This document shows positions 11,101 through 21,919 of a stretch of DNA of 64,000 nucleotides, piece by piece. The notes below the pieces were generated by a model. It was given only the letters and a program-made list of their open reading frames with translations. It was not told the DNA's origin and made no database searches. The DNA lies in assembly GCA_947172415.1 (NCBI GenBank), contig OX359200.1:2172501-2236500 (forward strand), read 5' to 3'. A program made the translations under genes and the position numbers. Origin of the DNA: Chondrosia reniformis (Eukaryota > Porifera > Demospongiae > Chondrillida > Chondrillidae). Within the stretch, counting starts at the first letter, position 1. The number at the start of each line of letters is the position of its first letter.

Positions 11101-14100
11101 ATAAGTAGGGCGTGGCTTCTACTTTCGGACGCCTTGTAAAATTGGACACCAGTTCTCGGTCGTTAAAAATGCTACCTTTTTGATACTTGGCATACTTGTT
11201 AAAGAAACAAAGATATAAAGGTCCACAGCGCTAGATGAAGATAGGTGATATCGTTCTGGAAAAATAAACGAAAATGTTCAGTGACCGAAATATCCATTAA
11301 TCGGACGGAAGGATTGTAATTTCGGACACCGCCTCGTACATTTTAAAGAGCTAACTTTTCTTCACTTTTATTCTATAATTGAGTTGGTATACACAAGGTC
11401 TTCTTTCAGTAAAAGTACCAACTTTAACTAAGAAACCGTGAATGAGGGAGAACACACCAAAGCGGAAGTGGTGTGGCAATTAAAAATCGGACACCTACCC
11501 AGATAGTTTATGAAGCCGTTTTCAAAATTGTGACGTGCTTTATAGTTGTGTTCTTCATAGAATCAAGTTTTACCTCCTCGACAAGCATTTTTCTGACATT
11601 AAGACGGGTTTTTAGTCAAGGTATGCTGTAAACAATAATTAAAATAGTTGTAATTATGTGCATGTGTTGATTAAAGGCTGACTTTTTGCTAGACATGGCT
11701 GGATGTGTTCCATTCCTTGTTGCTGGCACCAGCCAGGCACTTCCACTGCAATCTCGTGTTGCAAAGTCTAGCAATAAAACAAAAGTTCAAGTACCATTTC
11801 TTCCTCAACGCCCTACCAAATACAGAGATTATAGCTCTACTAGCATGGACAAAGCTTGTGAGGCAGTCAAAACTGGTAAAATGAGTTTGAGAAGGGCAGC
11901 TATAGATTTTGGAGTCCCACGTTCCACTTTGTATGACAAAGTATCCGGAAAAGCTACATTGAAAGGAGTTGGCAAGAAGAGGTACCTCACGGATGAAGAA
12001 GAAGATAACCTTGTAGACTTTTTGATAGGCTGTGCATCCGTTGGATATGCCAAATCCAGAATAGAAGTTCTATCCATTGCCCAAAAGATTGCTTCTGTAA
12101 GACATCCAGGGATTGAGATTACAAAGAATTGGTGGGATTCGTTTCATAGACGACATCCTGAAGTATCCCTGAGACATGCAGAGCCTCTTTCCTATGCAAG
12201 AGCAGCTGCAAATAACCCATCCATTATTAATAAGTATTTTGATCTGCTAGAAGAAACCATTCATCTTAATGGATTAACAAAGAGACCAGGACAGATATTT
12301 AACTGTGATGAAACTGGCATGCCACTTTCCCAGAAACCACCTAAAGTAGTGGCACAAGTGGGCCAAAAGCATCCCTACTCAGTTACCTGTGGTGATAAAT
12401 CACAGATGATAATACTGGCCTGTGCAAGTGCTTCCGGATATAGTATACCACCAATGGTGGTAATTGATAGAAAGCACTTACAGGCTGATATGACTACTAA
12501 TGAGGTTCCGGGAACATTTTATGGTTTATCCAAGACTGGATGGATGGATGGGGAACTTTTCGAAGAATGGCTTAAAAACCATTTTCTCATACATGCTCCA
12601 TCAGCAAGGCCTTTACTGCTTCTGCTAGATGGGCATGTCTCTCATTATACTCCAGATGTCCTCCAATTGGCTTCAAATGAAGGCATTGTCTTATTCTGTT
12701 TACATCCCCATACAACCCATCTTCTCCAGCCCCTTGATAATGGTACATTTTCATCACTGAAATCACACTGGAGAAAAGAATGTCAACTCTTCTATAGCCA
12801 AAATCCTGGGAAGGTGCTAAATCATTACAATTTTAATAGCGTTTTCCATAGAGCTTGGATACAAGGTATGTCAATTTCGAATGTAATCAGTTGCTTTCGC
12901 ACTACAGGTGTATATCCCATCAACAGAGCTGCAATTCTATGCCAACTAACCCAACCTGACTCATGTAGCAGTCCTGTAACCACAGGCAATCCTACTTATG
13001 TACCTTTTTGTACGCCAAGAAAGGATGCTGTAACTACACCCCTGGCTTCAAATTCTCCTGTTACTTTTACTGATAAAGAGGTGGATCACTTCGTGGAAAG
13101 ACAAAGACAAGGATATGAAATTGAATCAAGGTATACTCTATGGAAGGAGACCTTCTACCCAAATCAAAGCCAAACCAGGAAAAGTGAGGGACTACTGGAA
13201 AAGATTTTGAAAAGGCCTACACCACCAGCACAGCGTAAGGCAAGCTATCAGCAAGGTGCTCGTGTACTAACAAGTGAACAATATATGAAACAGGTAAAGG
13301 AGAAGAGTGAAAGGAAAAAGGCAATGGCTGAGGAGAAAGAGAAGAAGAAAATATTAAGGGAAACCAGACGACTGGCAAAGCTAAAGGTAAAAGAAGCCAC
13401 AAAGAAAAAAAATGAAAGCAAGTATATAGAACATTTGCTTCAAGAGAAACACATATAGCATGCATGAGCAATGGCAGCTAGCAAGTTCATATACATATGT
13501 ACATAATATTATTTGTTATTTGGGAACATGATTTCATTTTCTAGTAAAAGTCCATATAACAACAGCCTTTAAGCACTTTACGCAAAGTATATGCTGAATC
13601 AGATAAATACATTTGTAATTACAATGGCTGTATGTAAAAGACTTTGAATTCTTAAATCTATTGTTATATTGATTATATATAATTTTAAGGTATTTGGTGT
13701 TTATATGAGTCCTAATGATCTACAAACATGTAGAGCTGTATGTTTGTCTGAGCTGTACGTTTTTATACCCAACTGGTTTATTTTGCATCAAAAGTAAATA
13801 TCAGTCATCGCTTTCATGTATTTTATGTAGAAACTGTGGTTCTACCAAGTCCTTTAGCGACTCGATCACGACTGCATGATAGTCCTACAGTCTTCAGTAG
13901 TGCCGAAATAACACTTTTTGAGAGGCGACATGAAGAAGGATACGATATCCCAGACCCAAGATATACACTATGGCTAGCAAGCATATAGGTGCTGATGAGC
14001 CCTCAATCTGCCAGAAAGTTACAAGCAATACACACACCCAGTTAGAAACCATTGAAGAAATGCAGTTGGTTTCAGACCATGATGCCCAACTGAAGACTGA

Positions 14101-15547
14101 ATGTGAAAATGGAAAGTGCGGACATCCTAGGGCTAAGAGGTGGATTGCCTACGACCAATGCAATAATTGGTTTCATTGCATGTGTGTCAATGTACCTTAT
14201 AAGAAGGCCTTGAAAGACTTTAACTTTAAGTGTTCGGTTTGCTCTGTATAATATTATCATTTCTTGCTGTCTCTTATTATAATAGCTCATTTCACTAAAA
14301 TATGCAATAATAGTTATTCATACATCGGAAAATCTGTCGCAATTTTGAAAACTGCTTCATAGACTATCTGGGTAGGTGTCCGATTTTTAATCGCCACACC
14401 ACTTCCGCTTTGGTGTGTTCTCCCTCATTCACAGTTTCTTAGTTAAAGTTGGTACTTTTACTGAAAGAAGACCTTGTGTATACCAACTCAATTATAAAAT
14501 AAAAGTGAAGAAAAGTTAGCTCTTTAAAACGTATGAGGCGGTGTCCGAAATTAGAATCCTTCCGTCCGATTAATGGATATTTCGGTCACTGAACATTTTC
14601 GTTTATTTTTCCAGAACGATATCACCTATCTTCATCTAGCGCTGTGGACCTTTATATCTTTGTTGGTAATCTAAAACACTATTTCCTTGTATAATTTATA
14701 GTAAAAAGCCCATAGGGAACCAAATAAAAAAGGACTCCTTCTAATTACATTAAACTTATCCTTCGGATGGTACATCTTTTAACTCTTTGAGAGTCTAAAC
14801 ATACCTCTTCTGGTACTACCTCTGAATTGTAATGCCTCTCAATTCTGCAAACAACTTCTGCACTTCCATAGGTAGACCATAGAATGTGCCTTTTGGTTAA
14901 AATTGGCAGTCAGTCTTTAACTCTTCATGACTGTGACACAAGTCTCCATCTTCAGAGATGGTAGCATAGAAGTCTGGCGCCTTCAATATTTCGGATACAA
15001 ACGAATCGCCGCTTCCGATGCCTGCGGTGACTGTATAGTTACATTTTGTGTTAACAACTGGTGTTGAGGTGACGAGGTCTCGAGGAACCGATGCGGGTCG
15101 GCTTTCGGCTAAAGCAAATGTAGAGATAGATCGACTACCTTCCTCCATTCGAGAAGCAGACAGACCACAGCTATCTTCTGGGCATATTCCCAGCAAAAAG
15201 TTTTCCATTTCATCACCGACTGAAAAAGCGCAACTCATATTATGCTGTAAATCAAATTCGGTGGTAGTAGTTAACGGTTCAGTTTCAGACTTTACTGGCT
15301 CCTCAGCTGCAGGAGTAGGAGGAAGCGGACTCTCCGCAACTATATACAAATCATTCACCTCTTCTTGTCTCTGCTGCGGTTTTGGGTTATTTAGCACAGC
15401 ATTGTCCGTCTCCACTGCTGATTCCAGTGAAGACTGCTCCTTTAGTCTTTTATCATTCAGCTTTACATTTTGCTTCCCCGGCGTGCTTCTCTTTCGAATG
15501 AATTCTGAAACTGAGGAGTGCTCGGATTCTTTCGAAATTCCCGCCAT
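8198..15547 (-). CDS. HELQ: HELQ-like helicase, 5' half only, probably decaying
   Basis: Minus-strand exons follow the vertebrate HELQ (POLQ-like 3'-5' DNA helicase, replication-fork and crosslink repair, nuclear) in order. Exon 1 (15547-14813): acidic N-terminus and [16 protein letters not shown]. 11050-10873: [10 protein letters not shown] and Walker [14 protein letters not shown]. About 10023-9896: [20 protein letters not shown] and SLYIATIEK. About 9826-9744: SLGLVVVDE. About 9528-9361: [10 protein letters not shown] (completing the DELH box) and motif [15 protein letters not shown]. About 9124-9012: [16 protein letters not shown]. About 8425-8290: [13 protein letters not shown] and CLVFCPTKN. 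Motifs V-VI, the helicase C-terminal half and the helix-hairpin-helix region are not in the window. An in-frame TAA (14897-14899) interrupts exon 1 just before the GLPMEV block, and splice phase from there to the Walker A exon does not reconcile. I call it a HELQ gene likely on its way to a pseudogene. Confidence 0.75.
11207..11533 (+). repeat. left long terminal inverted repeat of the Tigger element
   Basis: This is the 327-bp arm, reverse complementary to 14338-14664 with only scattered substitutions. It contains TTCGGACACCGCC-type and CGGACACC motifs, possible transposase sites repeated within the arm. The sequence left of it to about 11100 appears to be the remaining outer end. Confidence 0.75.
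11695..13458 (+). CDS. Tigger/pogo-like transposase (DDE_1 family)
   Basis: This is a single uninterrupted frame of about 587 residues from the first ATG (a TTG-led start three codons upstream is less likely). Order: basic N-terminus; Psq-type helix-turn-helix around residues 45-80 ([20 protein letters not shown]); CENP-B-like DNA-binding region around 85-160 ([20 protein letters not shown]); DDE catalytic core around 190-400. The three acidic positions appear as [23 protein letters not shown] and [11 protein letters not shown], all D as in the pogo/Tigger group. The C-terminus is a K/E-rich coiled coil ([18 protein letters not shown]). The core is intact, so recent or current activity is possible. 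It would bind the element's inverted repeats and move it by cut-and-paste. Confidence 0.92.
   Translation: MAGCVPFLVAGTSQALPLQSRVAKSSNKTKVQVPFLPQRPTKYRDYSSTSMDKACEAVKTGKMSLRRAAIDFGVPRSTLYDKVSGKATLKGVGKKRYLTDEEEDNLVDFLIGCASVGYAKSRIEVLSIAQKIASVRHPGIEITKNWWDSFHRRHPEVSLRHAEPLSYARAAANNPSIINKYFDLLEETIHLNGLTKRPGQIFNCDETGMPLSQKPPKVVAQVGQKHPYSVTCGDKSQMIILACASASGYSIPPMVVIDRKHLQADMTTNEVPGTFYGLSKTGWMDGELFEEWLKNHFLIHAPSARPLLLLLDGHVSHYTPDVLQLASNEGIVLFCLHPHTTHLLQPLDNGTFSSLKSHWRKECQLFYSQNPGKVLNHYNFNSVFHRAWIQGMSISNVISCFRTTGVYPINRAAILCQLTQPDSCSSPVTTGNPTYVPFCTPRKDAVTTPLASNSPVTFTDKEVDHFVERQRQGYEIESRYTLWKETFYPNQSQTRKSEGLLEKILKRPTPPAQRKASYQQGARVLTSEQYMKQVKEKSERKKAMAEEKEKKKILRETRRLAKLKVKEATKKKNESKYIEHLLQEKHI
13823..14251 (+). 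CDS. alternative C-terminal exon of the transposon, PHD finger
   Basis: Two overlapping frames lie downstream of the transposase. 13823-13981 encodes [12 protein letters not shown] and [20 protein letters not shown] followed by TLWLASI and a stop. It is clearly related to the transposase segment [20 protein letters not shown] at about 13085-13140, so it is a diverged duplicate of that C-terminal segment. 13970-14251 (ATG at 13970, one base out of register) encodes 93 residues ending in a PHD-type zinc finger: [35 protein letters not shown], with the C-C-C-C-H-C-C-C spacing. Pogo-like transposases with C-terminal PHD fingers are known. Splicing from the main ORF into this exon would give a PHD-tailed isoform. 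The register shift could be decay. Confidence 0.6.
14338..14664 (-). repeat. right long terminal inverted repeat of the Tigger element
   Basis: This is the inverted partner of 11207-11533. Similarity ends abruptly at about 14664 (after TTATATCTTTGTT). On the left the element continues about 100 bp further, so the outer right end has been lost or replaced. Confidence 0.75.
14735..14800. repeat. fragment of the repeat also at 63.4 kb
   Basis: The text around GGATGGTACATC and CTTTGAGAGTCTAAA closely resembles 63382-63434 (GGATGGTACATCCTTTGACT). It is a dispersed repeat fragment in the HELQ intron next to the Tigger right end. Confidence 0.5.
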
Positions 15548-16075
15548 ATTATTTTTATCGGATGGCTCTCAATAATCGTGTAATCCTTTTTCCCTATATG
15601 GAGGGTAAAAGAAAAGCACCTAAGAAGGAATTTAAACACACACAATTGCTTCTGCCTTCTTTTTGTTTTTCAAGTAGCTTACATTTCCTTGTAATATCAC
15701 CTCCATACTATGGATACAGAGTAATAATATTGAGACTGAAAGATGGCAACATCTACACACACACTCTCACACACCACCCACTCTCCTTCACACACACACA
15801 CCATTTCATTCGCACACACAAACTAAATGGCAACCTTACACATTTAGCTGTTACATCTTTCCTGAGTGGTTTCACACTATATATGTAAGAAAGGTCGGTA
15901 GCCATTACATGTCAATAAGATCAATATAACATGATAATTACAACAGAGTGCTCACGTTTCCCTAGCAATGACCCTTCCACCAATGGAAGCCTGTATTGCT
16001 ACTTCACAGAGCTGCCTGAAAGAGCACAGTATTCAGTGGTAAGAATAGAGAGGTGTACGCATTAGAGACTGCCTG

Positions 16076-16620
16076 TGAATCACTTCACTAATGTCTCTGA
16101 CAAAGAGATTTCCCCCCAACCTCACGATGCTAATGAGCTCCTGGGCATGCTGGAGCATGGCAATACGAACAGGACACAACACCCAACTGAAGCCAACGCG
16201 ACCTCCTCCCAATCACATGCTGTGTTCCAAGTGCATATCCACCAGAAGCCTCGTACAGCTGGTCTGAGCACCAAAGTGAGAACTGCAAAGCTGTCATTGA
16301 TTGATCTTGCTGGATCAGAGAGGGCTACAGTCACCTCCAACAAGAGAGCTCACATGAGAGAAGGAGCCAATATTAACAGATCTTTGCTGACACTGGGAAT
16401 TGTATCAATGCACTGGTAAACAAAAAGGTGAGCATTCTCAAGAATATATAATAGCAATGTACGTATGTATGTATGATGTAGCAATCATTTGAGTGATATT
16501 TGTAATCAAAGTATATAAATCCTTTGCAGAACAAAACTGGTCATGTACCTTACAGAGAAAGTAAATTTACCAGACTCCTGAAGAATGCACTAGGAGGATC
16601 ATGTCACGCAAACTGTTAAT
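16076..16620 (+). pseudogene. kinesin-8 (KIF18-like) motor domain fragment
   Basis: This covers the second half of a kinesin motor: [38 protein letters not shown] (switch I NxxSSRSH position, here NATSSQSH), [13 protein letters not shown] (switch II DLAGSE), and [13 protein letters not shown] one-base shift is then needed to read [10 protein letters not shown], and after a short intron GHVPYRESKFTRLL and NALGGSCHA. NRTQHPT and AVFQ point to KIF18A/B/19-type kinesin-8. The P-loop half is absent and a stop follows SCHA. The missing base falls in an A run (GGAA followed by TTG). I call it a broken fragment. Confidence 0.7.
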
Positions 16621-16838
16621 ACATACACACTAATGTACGTATACTGCTGTCCTAGTGTCCTGGTGTCCTGCTCCTGGAGGATGTAAGGGAATACCTCCCG
16701 GACATCATAGGATAATTTTAGTAGTAAATATGTCCATCTTTATATCAATCAATAAAGCATCTGATCAGTAAAACCTTAAGTTTAATTGATTATAGAAGCT
16801 ATTAGTGTATTGACAACATGCATGCCTAGGTGCCACAG

Positions 16839-17090
16839 TTACAGTTTCTTCTTCGACTTTTCTTTCTTCTTCATCTCTTCCATTCTCCTCTCCAACTCTT
16901 CCTGTCTCCTCTCCGACTTTTCCCGTCTCCTCTTCTCCTCTTCCCGTCTCCTCTCTGACTCTTCCAGGTTCTGCTTCAATTCCTCCAACTGTGCACCAGA
17001 CTTTGACTTATATACTACCTCATATAGTTTCCTCTTTGGTAGTTCTTTACCATTGCAACAATACTTAGTAGCTAAGGCAAATCTGTTTGT
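16839..17090 (-). CDS. unrecognised charged coiled-coil exon
   Basis: The minus strand is open for about 84 codons to a TAA at 16839-16841: FALATKYCCNGKELPKRK, YEVVYKSKSGAQLEELKQN, then a strongly charged helix with repeats like ESERRREEEKRRREKSERRQ and a KKEKSKKKL end. The regular E/R/K helix suggests a coiled-coil C-terminus. There is no ATG, so it would be a last exon. No family recognised. Confidence 0.35.
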   Translation of the reverse strand, partial: TNRFALATKYCCNGKELPKRKLYEVVYKSKSGAQLEELKQNLEESERRREEEKRRREKSERRQEELERRMEEMKKKEKSKKKL

Positions 17091-17099
17091 ACAACATAG

Positions 17100-18550
17100 C
17101 GTTGTTGTTGTTTAGGGGGTTCAAACCACTGAACCTCCTTGAACCAGGTTCGGTAATGTTGAAACACCCAACTCCTGAAAATTATCCTATGTTCCTTGTT
17201 CCTTCTGGAGCTCAGTGGTTTGTACCCAAAGACATTAGAAAACCTCCGAAAGACAACATGTTTCTTGTAAAGTTTTTTGGTTCATTTAATTTGTGAGTTG
17301 AGCCTTTTGTAATTGTACAGAAATAGTTTATCCCAAAATTAATGTAGTCATTGGGTCAGTGGATGGTCAATTGAAACTTATGAAAAAGGAGTCAGCAAAT
17401 AATTTCACAACAGAAGCAAAAGCAAGCTATTTATGGTCAGTTAACCTCATGGATAACATGATGTCCTACTTGTGTGTATTTGCAACACAACCTGTAGAGT
17501 TAGTCAATAAAGCCAGTCACAGTACGCTAAAGATAATGCCGTCCATCTTTTGCCATTTGCTGTAGATATGTTTTTCCTTTTTGTTGGATTAAACAGTCTG
17601 ATGTTGTGAACTCAAGAGGTTTTATGACCTTGATCACAAGGAGACTGTATTGACTGTTAGCGGTTATTATTTGGCTTTGAATAAACTGCTGGATATATAT
17701 ATATATATTCGTTATTATGAATTATTTATATTATATTATTTATTTATTTATTTGCACTGTATATTTAATCCATCACAAATGAAACCCTTGTGGTTTGCAA
17801 TAAGTAAAGGGGCTACTATCTTCAAGTTAGATTAGGTATTCACAATGAGAATGATATTTTCCATCTTGCATGACTCGGACTCAAGTGACCATTCTTAATG
17901 ACACCCTGACTTGGCTGGTTTGCTTTAAAAACTTGCACTCACTATCCATAACCTCTGTAGAAGGTTTGTGCAGTTAACTTTCTTCTTTTTAATAAGTCTT
18001 TGGTCCACCAACCAGTATAAGACTTTAGTTTGGTAACTTTCATTAGGTGGTTTAGAAATGCTACTGTCAATACATAATAGAAGGTTTGTGTAGTTAACTT
18101 CCTATTCATGTATGTACATATGTAACTTAAGAATTCCTATTAATTTAATTTTAATTAAATTTTAATTAATTTTATATACTTATAGACAGCAGTGGAGGAA
18201 GCACAAAGGTACTTGGATTCAGGTCCCTGTAGTTTTACCTGAAGGTTTCTTTGGAGATGTTTCTGTGAGGGACGATGAATCTACTATATAGTGACACAGT
18301 TGATGATAACAGCAATATTGCATTTATGGAGCTGCTAATGGAGGATGAACAGCAGGACTCACCAGAACTCCATGATGATGCTTTTAATGAAAATGAAAGT
18401 GTGGACGTAGGATATGGTTTTACAGAGTTTGAACGGAGCTTATCCAGTATACAACACGACAATGGATGGTCAGCAGTACTTGAGCAAGTTGAAGCTGAGA
18501 CTAATCAAAAAGTGAAAATTAGAATCTCTTGCTTAAGCTCTCTTTAGTGA
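17100..18550 (+). other. unrecognised coding-like fragments
   Basis: Plus-strand segments look protein-like but are short and out of frame with each other. About 17125-17290 has EPGSVMLKHPTPENYPMFLV and PKDIRKPPKDNMFLVKFFGS. 17359-17565 has ESANNFTTEAKASYLWSVNL. About 18190-18290 has QWRKHKGTWIQVPVVLPEGF ending in a stop. 18299-18547 has DDNSNIAFMELLMEDEQQDS and VGYGFTEFERSLSSIQHDN. I recognise no family. They could be exons of one gene or pieces of a dead transposon. Confidence 0.25.
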
Positions 18551-19246
18551 TAAGTGACACACACTTCAGTCGTAGTCATACGTGCATAAAGTACAGCAAG
18601 ACTGTGTATTTTATTTACTTGTTTATAGATTTGTATCTGAATCTGACTCTGTATACTTTAACCATATATACGTACATGTATACCCATGACATAAAAGAAA
18701 TATTCTTTATCAGTTGTAGCTCAGTATATGGTAGAATACTGGTGGCTAGAAACAGTTGTCCTGGGGTAGATTCCAGTGATTGCCAGGCTATCTTTTGTGT
18801 CTATCCCTCTAAAATGATTGACATTTTAGAGGGAATCAATGACTACAAACGGTTGTGGTTTGATTATCATGTATAATACTCATGTGTGTATTTAGGATTC
18901 AAGACTGAGGTGTATTCAAGCAATGAAAAGCATAGGTCTGGCCCCACCCACTCCATATTTGGGTCTTCATATTGATATGGCTCAAGAGAATTAATTGTTC
19001 ATTAACATATGTACGTACATGTGTTTGAGAGAAAATCCACATATTATACGTACATAGTGTCTTATCACTTTAAGTTAAGAAGGCAGCATTTTTTGTTAAA
19101 TCTCAATATATAGACTATGTGTACATCTCTATACAAAAATATATTCTGTATAAAGGAAAACAAGCTAGAAATGAAAAAAATTGCTAAAGGTTAACTAACA
19201 GGGTACGTATTTGCATGTATATACTCCAGCAAACCTCTTTAGTCAG

Positions 19247-19610
19247 TTATCTCTATATAAGAGAGTACGGTCATTGGAACACAATGAGGAGGATAACTTT
19301 GAGAAAACTTTGTCTGTTCAAGATGAATGGTTCACTTCTTTGCACAGAGAAACAAAGGTATATACATAATATTATGCCAATCTCAAGTAAACAGTCATAC
19401 CCTCACTGTATGTTTCTAAGTTATACAAGGCACACAAATATATTATTTATACATTACTCCTTCAAGTTGAACAGGAAGGTGCCTTGCTGAGGAAGAATGA
19501 CCTTGATAAGGAGGCCGCAGGGCAGCAAACAGATCATGGAAGCCTTACTACACCATCCTAAGTGGTCCTCTGATGAGCTTCTATAAGGACAAGACAGACT
19601 ATGAACTGGT
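19247..19610 (+). pseudogene. beta-spectrin-like PH domain exons, frameshifted
   Basis: A first exon (after a TCAG acceptor, before GTATAT) gives RVRSLEHNEEDNFEKTLSV and WFTSLHRETK. A second exon after ACAG gives EGALLRKNDLDKE, and in another register GRRAANRSWKPYYTILSGPL and MSFYKDKTDYEL. Together these resemble the start of the beta-spectrin PH domain (EGxLxRKHxxDxxGKKAxNRSW followed by a VL...FYKD strand), which binds phosphoinositides at the membrane skeleton. A single G missing from the GAGGCC run restores the frame. I saw no spectrin repeats or further PH exons. Confidence 0.5.
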
Positions 19611-20307
19611 GAGAACCTCTCTTTACATTTTGTGGTGATCTCATCTTCACAGGGGCTGTTACTTATTAATTAATTTCCCCAGCACCTTGTATACTGATTA
19701 CCCAACCAACCAATGGTCAGAGAGCCTGAGAGAGGAAACCCATTGACTTGGGTGGTCTTTCACTGGTTTTGAATAGTGTCTCCTCTTTCTCTAGACTGGC
19801 TATGCAGAAATGGAGAATTACTTCAAGCTTGTTATTATACTTGTTACTTGTAATATTTAAATTATGATATGGGATGTTGATAGAAAGCATTACTTAATTG
19901 AGTTACGTATGTTATTAAATCAGTGGTGTTATGATGCAACCACTTAAAATTACTTCCGGTAACTGCATGCGACGATTATCATATAGTGCCTGCAAAGTTT
20001 GTATTCTATATCTTTGGAGTCATTTATTCGATCGCCATCTGTGAACACTGGGGTAATCAAGTGGGTCAGGGGCCCCCGGTGCGCTGGCCAATATTTTACA
20101 GGTTAGAAAATGTTCCTATATTAGTGAAAGTCTCTGTGTGTTTTAAGTTCATAAACGCTTTACATCTATAACAGCTGTTTTCAATTTGATAACCACATAT
20201 ATATATAACGGGCTTCTATATATACGTGTATATAAAACGGTAGGTTGCAGAAGTCTATAGATCTTTTTATATATCTATAATTTAAGTACTAGATCTAGAC
20301 CTATATA

Positions 20308-20575
20308 CCATGAAAAATCTAGGATACCATTTTCCTACATGCTATATGCCTATTCTGTAAAAAGAGCCTATAGGGGAACTAAACCTAAAGAGAGCTTTAG
20401 ATGAAGATACAGGAGTCTTTTCTTCCTTCTTTTCCCTTCTTTCATCTTCTTCTCCACTGGGTCAGACAGCCGTTTCTGGGAATTCCACCCTTCATCAGTG
20501 ATCCTGGGAGTCTTTGTCTTTTTCTTTATCTTGATCTTCTGTGAATCCTTGGCTCCTTGGAATCCTTGGAAGTAC
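20308..20575 (-). repeat. dispersed repeat with a hammerhead-like core, copy 2
   Basis: This copy is closely similar to 6590-6850. On the minus strand at about 20510-20452 the core is CUGAUGA, stem II GGG/CCC with an added A on each side and a UGGAAUU loop, GAA, stem III ACGGCUGU, GUC cleavage triplet, stem I UCA/UGA and outer CUCC/GGAG. This copy has the best stem II of the family. Predicted cleavage lies between 20465 and 20464. Confidence 0.55.
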
Positions 20576-20699
20576 CAGCATGCATGTCATATAAAAATTT
20601 GAAGGGTGCCATAGATTCATCATTAGGGACTGCTAACTATATTTGTCTATATACTATACGTATACATGCCTAAAACGATATTATTTAATATATTGAAGT

Positions 20700-20925
20700 A
20701 GGGGTGGCAGTGACTAGCACATCTGGTAAGAGTAACAAGATGTTATAGTGATCATGTGATAAGACTACCCATACGGAATCGAAGTATACACCTAACCTAG
20801 CTAGCTATACAAATTTAGCCATATACTTATATCACTTCCGTGTTTGGGCAAATACTGCCCCTAACACAGAAGTGATATGTATGGTTAAGATTTCAGTATA
20901 TGAACTTTCCTGAAAGTGGTACATA
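20700..20925. repeat. fold-back element of the AAGTAGGGAT family
   Basis: It opens with AAGTAGGGGTGGCAGTG and contains ATCACTTCCGTGTTTGGGC facing its near-reverse complement CCCTAACACAGAAGTGAT. It is the same family as 22419-22657. There is no reading frame. Confidence 0.5.
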
Positions 20926-21919
20926 CGGTATGTTACCAGACCCTTTCCATGCACCTCTACCCACAATAAAATGGCAGATGCATGGGTCTGGATGCAAGAC
21001 CAACGTCTCTCATGATCCTCACTCTAGTATGCATGTATGATATTTCTCTTAAAGATGTCAATGCATGCATGTATTATTCATCTTCTAATAATTCACATAA
21101 TATACATTTATATATTCAAATTGTAGATATGAAGTACTCAGGTGTGAAGAAGTGGTACATTCCAATTAATATATGTTTTGTTGAATTTCTGGTGTTACTC
21201 CTCTACCAACAAGGAATGCACCAGAATCGACAGGATCTTGAAGAAAGAGCAATCAAGTTCCATGGAACTACAGCAGAACTGGAGCTTTTAATGAAAGCAT
21301 ACCAGCAAAGGAAAGATTTAAAAAGAAGTACCAGTTTATCAAACAGCATAAAGGAACAAGCAACAGTTGAAAGTTTTGACAATCGAGAAACAGTACTAGA
21401 AAATGAAGCAAAAAGACTACAGCATTATAATAGGACCTGGATTTCTCAGGATGAAATCAACAAATTCTATCTTTCCAATGAGGTGGTCAAAAAAGTGAAA
21501 TATTTTCTCTTTTTTGTGGGTCACGGCAGAGGTGGAAGCTCCATTGTAGGTTCTCTTATAGATGCCCACCTTAACACGGTCGTTGTCACAGATTATGCCC
21601 TCTTTTCAAAGTGGTTTGAAGATGTTGAATTTCACATAAATTCACCTGCTTTGTACACTGCTCTCTTTGCTCGATCAAGAAAGGTGACCCAGCAATATCG
21701 TCTGAAATAACAGAGAGGTTATTCACTGTATATCTAGAAGTCCTTCATGGGTAGATACAAGAACCACATTTCAGTTATTGGAGAGAAGGAAGCTGGAAGT
21801 GCCACTACTACATATTTGCGTGACCAAAAACTTTGGCATGACATTTATAATGACATTCATCACACCACTGGACTACCAATTAAAGTTGTACAGGTACGTA
21901 GGTTCATGATGATACATTA

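Larger units (their letters stand above)
11100..14664 (+). mobile_element. Tigger/pogo-type DNA transposon inside a HELQ intron
   Basis: Two long inverted repeats of about 327 bp (11207-11533 and 14338-14664) match closely, including GGTCCACAGCGC against GCGCTGTGGACC. They frame a transposase ORF and a PHD-finger ORF. The left side continues outward for about 100 bp in related sequence (GGACGCC and GGACACC motifs) that has no counterpart on the right, so the right end appears truncated. The whole element sits between HELQ exon 1 and the Walker A exon, in opposite orientation to the host gene. Confidence 0.8.

Noticed and set aside
15048..15575. Plus-strand frame of 175 codons opposite HELQ exon 1
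   Set aside because: It is the shadow of the minus-strand exon; its Ser-rich translation has no domain and no splice context.
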